Part shown: positions 1 through 5,444 of the stretch, piece by piece | Position numbering within the stretch: position 1 is the stretch's first letter | Layout of the letters: each line of letters begins with the position of its first letter | Source of the DNA: Dehalococcoidales bacterium | Lineage (GTDB): Bacteria > Chloroflexota > Dehalococcoidia > Dehalococcoidales > GCA-2688105 | Reading direction: 5' to 3' | NCBI GenBank assembly: GCA_030640255.1 | Contig: DAOWJS010000005.1 | Location: forward strand, 1 to 15,114 | Length of the DNA stretch: 15,114 bases | The notes under the pieces: generated by a model | Told to the model about the DNA's origin: nothing | Seen by the model: only the letters and a program-made list of their open reading frames with translations | Database searches by the model: none | Program-made: the position numbers and the translations under genes

Positions 1-135
1 AGCACCTTCTAGCTCAGCATTTGACTAATTATAGCACAGGGTTAGTTTGTGGGGTATTCTTTTAAGGTTGGATTTATCCCAAAATAGATTGGAGGTTTTG
101 GCTCCTCTCATGGTGAACCTCACCCCCTTTAAGCA

Positions 136-566
136 CCCAGAAAAATCTTCGATTTTCCTGGGAACCCGCTTTATCCCCCTCTCCTTATGAAGGAGAGGGG
201 GAAAGATTATCTTTTGAAGGGGCGTTAGCCCCTTCAAACTACCCTCATGAGTCACCTTTATTTTGTGGTGGGAAATAATTCAGGATATGTAAGGTGGTTT
301 AAGGGGGAATGTAGGTAAGGGAGGGGCTTTGCCCCTCCCTAAAATCTCTTCCTCTTCCTTTGTAGAAGTATACAATTGGCAATAAGGCTGTTCATCAATA
401 TGGAGGTTTAAGGGGCGGAGCCCCTTTTAATAAAAACTCCCCCTCTCCTTTGAAGAAGCAGGTACTAAAAGAGGGTTAAAGGGAGGCGAAGCCTCCCTTA
501 TATAACTGATTCCCCTTCCCCTTATCAAGGGGAAGGGGATAAAGTCCTTGCCTGCTTTGGCAAGGA
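136..566. repeat. Cluster of eight short GC-rich stem-loops in a gene-free region
   Basis: No coding region is supported in 1-676. Eight inverted repeats are packed into about 430 bases: 136-147/151-162 (11 of 12 pairs, 3-base loop), 175-186/190-201 (12 perfect pairs, 3-base loop), 213-223/228-238 (11 perfect, 4-base loop), 318-327/331-340 (10 perfect, 3), 410-416/420-426 (7 perfect, 3), 479-487/491-499 (9 perfect, 3), 511-523/527-539 (13 perfect, 3) and 545-552/559-566 (8 perfect, 6). Several share a GGGGC-NNN-GCCCC type core, others a CCCCTTCCCC type arm, so at least two families are present. None has a clear T-tract, which argues against simple terminators. They resemble REP-like dispersed palindromes; the pairing is seen directly, the REP label is inference. 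Confidence 0.85.
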
Positions 567-676
567 TAAAGGGGATGGGGTTACCCAATAAAAACCTAAG
601 GGGGTGAGGTAGATAATACTATGCTTTTTAACTTTGACAGTGTAAAATCTGAATACTAACGATTGGAGGGCAAAAT

Positions 677-1330
677 CTGAGGATTCTGGGGATTGTCGCT
701 AAATGGCTATTCATCCTCTGTCTGCCCATCCTGCTGCTGACGGCTAGCATCGGCTGGGCGGCAAATAGCCTCTGGCTGTATAAATATGGCTTTGAGAGAT
801 ACCATGTCAGCCAGACTACCGGCTTGGCGGAAGTAGAGCTGGAGACGACAGCCAAAGGGTTGATTAACTATTTTAACTCGGATGAGGAGTATATTACTCT
901 TGAGCTATTTAATCAGCGGGAGATAATTCACCTCAGGGATGTAAAGGGGCTAATCTGGCTGGACTATCGGCTGCTACTGGGGACGCTGGCTTATGTTCTG
1001 GCTTACGCCGGGGTTAGCCTCTTCTGGCGAAGAAAAAGATATTGGCGTCAACTGGCGTGGGGGGTGGTTGGTGGGGGTGGTATTACCTTAGCCCTGATGC
1101 TGGCTCTGGGACTAGGAATTCGACTGAATTTTGACCCCCTCTTTACTCAATTTCACTTTATTTTCTTCGCCAACGAGCTATGGATGCTCGACCCGACTCA
1201 AGATTATCTGATAATGCTCTTCCCCCGGGGCTTCTGGTATGATGCGGCTATATTCTGCGCCAGCATAACCGCCGGGCTGGCGGTAATTCTGGGTGGGGTG
1301 GCGGGAGCACATTTGAAAAGGACAAGTTAG
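677..1330 (+). CDS. DUF1461/TIGR01906 integral membrane protein, Lit-like
   Basis: A 217-residue membrane protein of the DUF1461 (TIGR01906) family. The founding characterised member, Lit of Firmicutes, moves an acyl chain within the N-terminal lipid-modified cysteine of lipoproteins; that role here is inference. A hydrophobic helix spans about residues 4-28, an extracytoplasmic stretch carries EIIHLRDVKGL (82-92, His85), further helices lie near 99-116 and 128-148, the signature FHFIFFANELW (159-169, His160) is followed by LIMLFP (178-183), and a last helix lies at 188-210. The two histidines are the family's conserved pair. The only ATG/GTG/TTG in frame is TTG 824, which would remove the first helix. 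The frame is open from 653, and GGAGGG at 665-670 lies six bases before CTG 677, so CTG is taken as the start. A TTGACA at 634-639 may belong to its promoter, but no good -10 matches it. Confidence 0.8.
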   Translation: MRILGIVAKWLFILCLPILLLTASIGWAANSLWLYKYGFERYHVSQTTGLAEVELETTAKGLINYFNSDEEYITLELFNQREIIHLRDVKGLIWLDYRLLLGTLAYVLAYAGVSLFWRRKRYWRQLAWGVVGGGGITLALMLALGLGIRLNFDPLFTQFHFIFFANELWMLDPTQDYLIMLFPRGFWYDAAIFCASITAGLAVILGGVAGAHLKRTS

Positions 1331-1346
1331 CAAATCCACTAAAAGA

Positions 1347-1355
1347 TGCTATAAT
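1347..1355 (+). promoter_or_regulatory. Extended -10 promoter candidate (TGCTATAAT)
   Basis: TG-C-TATAAT is a perfect extended -10 box in the gap after the DUF1461 gene. No convincing -35 is seen. It would start a transcript near 1362 that reads the zinc-ribbon micro-ORF at 1393. Confidence 0.55.
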
Positions 1356-1392
1356 TTAGGTAGGGGAATAATGTGAAAGGCAGGTGTGGGGA

Positions 1393-1554
1393 ATGGCGAT
1401 ACTGGCTAAATGTCCACTCTGCAAAGGAACGGGAAAGGTGCCCAAGCCGCTACCCTTCCGGGCTAATCCGAGGGCACCACAAACACGGGCTGACAAACTA
1501 GGCATGGAAACCTGCCCCAAATGCAAAGGCAGAGGCAGGGTTGGTGTGGAGTAG
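1393..1554 (+). CDS. 53-residue protein with two DnaJ-type CxxCxGxG motifs
   Basis: A small open frame that encodes two CxxCxGxGxV units, CPLCKGTGKV (residues 7-16) and CPKCKGRGRV (41-50), joined by a basic, proline-rich linker. The four cysteines could bind one zinc ion, as in the cysteine-rich region of DnaJ. No other domain fits in this length and no partner is known, so the function is unassigned. ATG 1393 is chosen; GTG 1384 in the same frame, with GAAAGG at 1375-1380 upstream, is an alternative. An extended -10 box at 1347-1355 supports independent transcription. The paired motif in one uninterrupted frame is unlikely to arise by chance, but homologues were not checked. Confidence 0.65.
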   Translation: MAILAKCPLCKGTGKVPKPLPFRANPRAPQTRADKLGMETCPKCKGRGRVGVE

Positions 1555-1569
1555 GTGTTATCACGTTCG

Positions 1570-1606
1570 CTTCCGGGCTGGTGGTAATTTTGGGCGGGGT
1601 GAGGGG
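1570..1606 (+). pseudogene. Remnant copy of the 3' end of the DUF1461 gene
   Basis: About 35 bases here closely match 1270-1304 inside the DUF1461 gene: both read xCCGGGCTGGyGGTAATTyTGGGyGGGGTG with only a handful of differences, mostly transitions. Both translate to GLxVILGGV in the same frame. The flanks do not match. This fits the decayed tail of a second DUF1461 copy, or a fragment left by recombination; the open frame through it (1521-1739) has no other support as a gene. Confidence 0.5.
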
Positions 1607-1615
1607 GGTTATTTG

Positions 1616-2014
1616 CTATTTACTAGGAGCAGCTTCTTTTTTAATATTAAAGGCGGTTAAGAAGAAACTGTCAGTGAAATCGCTTGTTTTAATGTTTAAA
1701 TCTTCACACATGCTTTTGAACAATTCAACTAAATACTGATCAGCTAGGGTGCTGCTTCGCATAGGGCTTACTGTATTTTCATAGAATTTTTTCAACGCCT
1801 GTTTTACTTTTGTAGAATCACTGAACACAATAAATATCTCATTCATCGCCCTTGTAAAATTTTCACCCCGTAGGTCATATCTATAACCAGCAAAATCCTT
1901 TAATGTTTTCAATTTACTCAAGTATTTTTCATGCCTTCGATAGTATATCAGTGAGATTACTACACCCAACAAACCAGAGATAATTGCTGCGATTATGACT
2001 GTTAACCAACCCAT
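1616..2014 (-). CDS. Small single-helix membrane protein, DUF6680-like
   Basis: A 132-residue protein with one N-terminal transmembrane helix (about residues 4-24), followed by a basic YYRRHEK stop-transfer segment and a soluble helical domain. The soluble part carries RAMNEIFIVF (55-64), a KKFYEN segment (75-80) and LVELFKSMCEDL (95-106). These recall the DUF6680 group of membrane-tethered proteins with an ALNxI...VF core, from memory only. Start ATG 2014 has a strong GGAGAGG Shine-Dalgarno six bases upstream on the minus strand. The gene is clearly richer in A+T than its neighbours and uses AT-ending codons, which suggests transfer. It lies beside a tRNA-like scrap and a broken DUF763 gene. 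The function is unknown; it is probably a real gene, as start signal, length and helix agree. Confidence 0.7.
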   Translation of the reverse strand: MGWLTVIIAAIISGLLGVVISLIYYRRHEKYLSKLKTLKDFAGYRYDLRGENFTRAMNEIFIVFSDSTKVKQALKKFYENTVSPMRSSTLADQYLVELFKSMCEDLNIKTSDFTDSFFLTAFNIKKEAAPSK

Positions 2015-2134
2015 TTTCCTCTCCTTTTCAATGTTTAAAAACTTGCCGTTTATGGTTCATTTTGCATCGTCACTTCAAATGAAGCCTCAGTTCGAATTAC
2101 TTTGTATTTGATCGGATTCAGAAATAACAAAAAA

Positions 2135-2163
2135 CGCTCCCCGAGCAAGATTCGAACTACAAG
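2135..2163 (-). other. tRNA 3'-end-like fragment (degraded)
   Basis: On the minus strand the segment reads GTAGTTCGAATC followed by TTGCTCGGGGAGCG, which resembles a T-loop (GTTCGAATC) plus the 3' acceptor strand of a tRNA. Only two T-stem pairs form and no 5' half exists upstream, so it is not a functional tRNA. It could be a leftover attachment-site fragment from an element that integrated at a tRNA gene. This is suggestive only. Confidence 0.3.
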
Positions 2164-2168
2164 CTTAA

Positions 2169-2354
2169 TTATATACTCCTCAGCCTATTTAGTCTATTTA
2201 AGGCTTCTTTCTTTTCCCTGATGCCGAGTCTGGTTTTGTCGAGGGCTTTGCTTAAAAGCTCTATTGACTGGTCGTAGGTTTTGCGGTCAACGGGGTAGGG
2301 GATGCCGTCCTTGCCGCCGTGGGCGTAGGAATAATAGGGGCTGGCATACCCCAC
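2169..2354 (-). pseudogene. C-terminal remnant of a DUF763 family protein
   Basis: A 61-codon frame (GTG 2354) containing YAHGGKDGIPYPVDRKTYD (residues 10-28) and an LGIREKKEAL helix. To my knowledge this HGGKDG-PxPVDRxTYD stretch is typical of the C-terminus of DUF763 proteins, which are usually about 350-400 residues long, so roughly five sixths of the gene is missing. There is no Shine-Dalgarno before the GTG, and an in-frame stop lies five codons upstream (2367-2369). It starts five bases past the fmdB stop codon, so it could be read through as the tail of that transcript. It is best treated as a truncated pseudogene; a short independent gene cannot be excluded. Confidence 0.5.
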
Positions 2355-2359
2355 CTCAA

Positions 2360-2590
2360 CTAGAGATTACAGATATTGCAGCTAGTAGCATCACAACTGG
2401 CGCAAGAGCTGCCACCTAGAGGAGTGGTCTGTCCGCTACCACTCTTGGAGAAGGAGGCGAAGGTGGAGAATATCCGTTTAGCGCTATTATGGCAACGAGG
2501 ACAAGAAGCCTCCTCATCAGCCAGGCTTAACCGGCGTAGCAACTCAAACTTACAGTCACAACTGGAACAAACATATTCATATATCGGCAT
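2360..2590 (-). CDS. FmdB-family zinc-ribbon protein
   Basis: A 76-residue FmdB-type zinc ribbon. The family hallmark MPIYEYVCSSC opens the protein, and the two metal knuckles are CSSC (residues 8-11) and CPRC (30-33), followed by AKRIFSTF. The glycine/serine-rich tail ends in a second cysteine cluster, CASCDATSCNIC, which is common in this family. FmdB was named as a putative regulator next to formamidase genes, but most members have no proven role. ATG 2590 is preceded by GGGGA eight bases upstream. It is transcribed divergently from degV, with its own TTGACT/TAAACT promoter at 2608-2636 overlapped by a short palindrome. Confidence 0.9.
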   Translation of the reverse strand: MPIYEYVCSSCDCKFELLRRLSLADEEASCPRCHNSAKRIFSTFASFSKSGSGQTTPLGGSSCASCDATSCNICNL

Positions 2591-2602
2591 TTTCTTCCCC
2601 CA

Positions 2603-2617
2603 TGATTAGTTTAATCA
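2603..2617. promoter_or_regulatory. Palindrome TGATTA-GTT-TAATCA over the fmdB -10 box
   Basis: A perfect 6+6 inverted repeat with a 3-base centre lies 13 bases before the fmdB start codon. It covers the proposed -10 box (2608-2613, minus strand), the position of a repressor operator. No candidate repressor is visible in the window. Confidence 0.45.
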
Positions 2618-2636
2618 ATCCCAAGCAGCCAGTCAA
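2608..2636 (-). promoter_or_regulatory. fmdB promoter (TTGACT, 17 bases, TAAACT)
   Basis: On the minus strand TTGACT (2636-2631) and TAAACT (2613-2608) are separated by exactly 17 bases, a good sigma70-type promoter. Transcription would begin near 2601, giving a leader of about ten bases with the Shine-Dalgarno in it. Confidence 0.6.
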
Positions 2637-2684
2637 GCTCTCCAAACCACGCCCAAATAAATAATAGTATATCAGTCTGAGGTC

Positions 2685-2693
2685 TGGTATAAT
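2685..2693 (+). promoter_or_regulatory. Extended -10 promoter of the degV-recA-recX unit (TGGTATAAT)
   Basis: TG-G-TATAAT is a perfect extended -10 box. The predicted transcript start near 2700 leaves a very short leader before GTG 2714. No clear -35 box and no recognisable LexA/SOS palindrome accompany it, although recA lies downstream. Confidence 0.65.
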
Positions 2694-2713
2694 TTTTGGT
2701 GAGGGGGAGAAAG

Positions 2714-3577
2714 GTGACCCGCCAGGTCAAAATCGTTACTGATAGCACGGTTTACCTGCCGCCGGAGGTAATTGCCCGATATGATATTCGTGTGGTGCCT
2801 ATCAAGGTTGCCTTCGGAACCGAGGTCTATAGTGAGGGCGTGGACATCACCAATGAGGAATTCTACCAAAGGCTGGCCAAATTAAACACGATTCCGACTA
2901 CCTCTCAGCCTCCCGTCAGCGATTTTGTTCGGGTGTATACCGAGCTTGCCCGGCAGGGGCATCCTATCCTTTCCATTCATATCTCCAGCTGGCTGAGCGG
3001 AACGATTAACTCGGTGATGACGGCCAGAAAGTCATTGCCCCAAGCTCAGATTGAGATAGTGAATGCGCAGTCTTTAACCATGGGGATGTTGGTTACCCCC
3101 GCCGCTGAGGCTGCGGAAAAGGGGCGAACACTGGCTCAGGTCAAGGCTTCCACTGAAAAGCTTAATGCCTGCATAAATGTGGTTGGTGCATTAGACTCTC
3201 TAGATTACGCCCGAAAAGGGGGGCGTATTGGAGGAGCCAAGGCTCTAGTGGGCACCTTGCTAAAGATTAAGCCAATCCTTACCTTTGAGGGCGGAGAAGC
3301 TAAAGTCCTGGCTAAGGTGAGAACCATGACCAGGGCTATAGAATATATATTGAAGTTTGTGGAAAAACGGACCGAGGGGAGCACCTCTATTTATGGTTCC
3401 ATCCGCCACGCCCACGCCCTTGAGGCCGCCCGGGCATTAGAGAAAGGACTTCGGGCTCGCTTCAACTGGGCAGAGCTAGACTTTTTGGAGCTGGGACCGG
3501 TATTCGGGACTCACCTGGGTCCAGGAACCATTGGGCTGGGTTTCTACGGCGATAAAGACTGGCAACCAGACCAATAA
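2714..3577 (+). CDS. DegV family fatty-acid-binding protein
   Basis: A 287-residue DegV protein. DegV/FakB proteins bind one fatty acid between two alpha/beta domains; in Firmicutes FakB hands it to the kinase FakA for phosphorylation. No fakA is seen in this window, so the role here is only family-level. Motifs are IVTDSTVYLP (residues 7-16), TSQP (63-66), SIHISSWLSGT (87-97), LDYARKGGRIGG (163-174), KPIL (186-189) and GTHLGPGTIG (265-274). An in-frame upstream GTG exists at 2696, but GTG 2714 is chosen because GAGGGGGA at 2701-2708 sits at ideal spacing and the protein then begins right before the first strand. It heads an apparent unit with recA, 26 bases downstream. Confidence 0.92.
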   Translation: MTRQVKIVTDSTVYLPPEVIARYDIRVVPIKVAFGTEVYSEGVDITNEEFYQRLAKLNTIPTTSQPPVSDFVRVYTELARQGHPILSIHISSWLSGTINSVMTARKSLPQAQIEIVNAQSLTMGMLVTPAAEAAEKGRTLAQVKASTEKLNACINVVGALDSLDYARKGGRIGGAKALVGTLLKIKPILTFEGGEAKVLAKVRTMTRAIEYILKFVEKRTEGSTSIYGSIRHAHALEAARALEKGLRARFNWAELDFLELGPVFGTHLGPGTIGLGFYGDKDWQPDQ

Positions 3578-3603
3578 TGTGTTATGATGCAAGTGAGGCG
3601 AAG

Positions 3604-4617
3604 ATGACCACGGAGAAAGAGAAGGCGCTAGAGTTAGCTATTGGCCACATTGAAAAGCGGTTTGGTAAAGGCTCAGTGATGAAGCTGGGGGAGACAGCCA
3701 TCATGTCACCGGTAGAGGCTATCTCTAGCGGCTCACTGGCACTAGACCTAGCTCTGGGGGTGGGGGGTATCCCCAGAGGACGGATTACCGAAATTTTTGG
3801 GCCTGAAGCCTCAGGGAAAACTACTCTGGGTCAGCACATAATTGCTGAAGCGCAAAAGCAAGGAGGCGTGGCTGCCTATATTGATGTGGAGCATGCCCTA
3901 GACCCGGCCTATGCTGCCAACTGTGGCGTCAATGTTGATGACCTGCTCATCTCTCAACCTGATACTGGTGAGCAAGCCCTAGAGATTACCGAGGCTCTGG
4001 TCAGGAGCGGGGCTGTTGATGCTATAGTAATTGATAGCGTGGCCGCCTTGGTACCCAGGGCTGAAATTGAAGGGGAGATGGGGGACGCTCACGTTGGCTT
4101 ACAAGCCCGCTTAATGTCGCAAGCACTGAGAAAACTAGCCGCCGCTATTGGCAAATCGGGAACAGCGGTGATATTTATCAACCAGCTAAGAGAAAAGGTT
4201 GGTATTATCTTTGGTAATCCTGAGGTGACACCGGGCGGCAGGGCATTGAAGTTCTATAGCTCAATAAGGATAGACCTAAGGCGGGTTGAGACCATTAAAC
4301 AGGGAACTGAGGCAATTGGCAGTCACATCAGGGCTAGGGTAGTCAAAAATAAGGTCGCCCCTCCCTTCAGAAGCGGTGAGTTTGACATCATGTTTGACCA
4401 CGGGATAAGCAAGGAGGGTAATCTTATTGACCTCGGTGTAGCCTTAGGTCTAGTAAAGAAGGCCGGCACCTTTTTCTCCTATGGTGACATTCGCCTGGGG
4501 CAAGGCAGGGAAAATGCTAAGCAATACTTAAATCAGAACCCTGAACTTGCTAAAGAAATTGAGCAGCAGATTAAAGCCTCAGCCGTCACCAGTCATAATC
4601 CTATAATTAGCAACTAA
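3604..4617 (+). CDS. recA: Recombinase RecA
   Basis: RecA, the ATP-dependent strand-exchange recombinase that also triggers LexA self-cleavage where LexA is present. The 337-residue length is normal. Walker A is GPEASGKTT (residues 66-74), the catalytic glutamate is Glu96 in DVEHALDP (94-101), Walker B is VDAIVIDSV (138-146), and the DNA-binding L2 region follows INQLREKVG (192-200) with FGNPEVTPGGRALKF (203-217). The C-terminal tail is short and only weakly acidic, unlike that of E. coli. ATG 3604 is preferred over an in-frame ATG at 3577, because AGTGAGG at 3592-3598 precedes it at good spacing and MTTEKEKALE matches the usual RecA N-terminus. It lies between degV and its modulator recX, with a stem-loop between recA and recX. 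Confidence 0.98.
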   Translation: MTTEKEKALELAIGHIEKRFGKGSVMKLGETAIMSPVEAISSGSLALDLALGVGGIPRGRITEIFGPEASGKTTLGQHIIAEAQKQGGVAAYIDVEHALDPAYAANCGVNVDDLLISQPDTGEQALEITEALVRSGAVDAIVIDSVAALVPRAEIEGEMGDAHVGLQARLMSQALRKLAAAIGKSGTAVIFINQLREKVGIIFGNPEVTPGGRALKFYSSIRIDLRRVETIKQGTEAIGSHIRARVVKNKVAPPFRSGEFDIMFDHGISKEGNLIDLGVALGLVKKAGTFFSYGDIRLGQGRENAKQYLNQNPELAKEIEQQIKASAVTSHNPIISN

Positions 4618-4659
4618 TGGTATTTTAATCGGATAAATCAATAGGAAACAGGATTAGAT

Positions 4660-4685
4660 AAGGCTGAGGCTTAGGCTTCAGCTTT
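4660..4685 (+). promoter_or_regulatory. Stem-loop between recA and recX
   Basis: GCTGAGGC (4663-4670) pairs with GCTTCAGC (4675-4682) around a TTAG loop, with one G-T pair; flanking A/T pairs extend it. The sequence after it is T-rich (TTTGTGTTTTG) but not a clean U-tract. It may act as a partial terminator that sets recX below recA, or as an mRNA processing site. Confidence 0.5.
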
Positions 4686-4712
4686 GTGTTTTGAAGGGGG
4701 TATGACAGGTTA

Positions 4713-5345
4713 GTGAACAGGATTACTGCCATCCGTGCCGGGAAGGGACGGAGAAAGCGGGTAAACATATTCTTAGATGGCAGGTTTGCTTTTAGCCTGG
4801 AAGCTGAGGTGGCAATAAAAGAAGACCTGAAGGTTGGGCAGGAGCTATCTGCCAGCCAGATTGGAGCCCTGGCTAGGTCTGACCAATTCCACCGCAGCCT
4901 TAATGCTGCTGTCCATTACCTCAGCTATCGCCCTCGGAGTGAGTTTGAGCTTAGACAGAAACTTCACCAGCACGGTTTTGATGGCGATAGCGTAGAGGCA
5001 GTGATAGTCAAGCTTAAAGAGCAGGGATTGGTGGATGATATGGCTTTTGCTCAATTCTGGAAGGATAACCGGGAATCGTTTAGTCCCCGCAGTCAGCGAC
5101 TGACTAGGTTAGAGCTGGGGCGAAAGGGAGTGGCTGATGACATCATAGCTCAGGTGGTTGATGCGGTTGACGATGAGAGTAGTGCCTATCGTGCCGCCCT
5201 GAGTAAAGCTCGTAGCCTGCCATTGTCTGACTATCAGAGCTTTCGCCGACGGTTAGGCGGATATCTCAGGCGTCGCGGCTTTGGTTACGGGGTGGTAAAT
5301 CACACCGTGGAACGGGTGTGGCAAGAACAGGGGGAGCAGGTCTAG
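4713..5345 (+). CDS. recX: Regulatory protein RecX
   Basis: RecX binds the RecA filament and limits its extension and ATPase activity. The 210-residue protein has a short N-terminal region (ITAIRAGKGRRKRVNIFLDG, residues 4-23) seen in Gram-positive-type RecX, then the three-helix repeats: SLNAAVHYLSYRPRSEFELR begins at about residue 62, GLVDDMAFAQFWKDNR at about 105, and DYQSFRRRLGGYLRRRGF at about 173. The start is GTG 4713, with GAAGGGGG at 4693-4700 at a rather long spacing of 12 bases; an ATG at 4702 hits a stop after two codons. It lies 95 bases after recA, a common arrangement, and is probably co-transcribed through the stem-loop at 4660-4685. Confidence 0.93.
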   Translation: MNRITAIRAGKGRRKRVNIFLDGRFAFSLEAEVAIKEDLKVGQELSASQIGALARSDQFHRSLNAAVHYLSYRPRSEFELRQKLHQHGFDGDSVEAVIVKLKEQGLVDDMAFAQFWKDNRESFSPRSQRLTRLELGRKGVADDIIAQVVDAVDDESSAYRAALSKARSLPLSDYQSFRRRLGGYLRRRGFGYGVVNHTVERVWQEQGEQV

Positions 5346-5357
5346 ATAGATTTTACC

Positions 5358-5387
5358 TTGACATTAAATTAGCTAGATGGGTAGTAT
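5358..5387 (+). promoter_or_regulatory. rny promoter (TTGACA, 18 bases, TAGTAT)
   Basis: A perfect -35 TTGACA at 5358-5363 and a -10-like TAGTAT at 5382-5387 with 18-base spacing lie in the recX-rny gap. This would give rny-ymdB-PHP its own transcript starting near 5394. A GGGTAG/CTACCC pair (5379-5384, 5402-5407) spans the -10 and start region. Confidence 0.55.
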
Positions 5388-5444
5388 TAGCTATCTATAG
5401 CCTACCCCCATAAATAGAAACTATATAGGAAAGAGGGGGTGAAA

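Noticed and set aside
25..255. Minus-strand open frame of 76 codons
   Set aside because: It runs through three of the palindromes, has no Shine-Dalgarno and its product has no family features.
136..566. CRISPR array
   Set aside because: The repeated units are palindromes of differing sequence and irregular spacing; there is no constant repeat with equal spacers and no cas gene.
1521..1739. Plus-strand open frame of 72 codons
   Set aside because: It starts inside the zinc micro-protein gene, covers the DUF1461 tail remnant and then the antisense of the 1616-2014 gene; no start signal.
2135..2163. Functional tRNA gene
   Set aside because: Only a T-loop and 3' acceptor-like strand are present; T-stem pairs fail and there is no anticodon arm or 5' half.
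2376..2609. Plus-strand open frame opposite fmdB
   Set aside because: It is the antisense shadow of fmdB, whose zinc-ribbon motifs are clear.
3604..4617. Unusual RecA active site (GPEASGKTT, DVEHAL)
   Set aside because: Alanine and valine replacements at these positions are mild; all catalytic residues remain, so it is an ordinary RecA.
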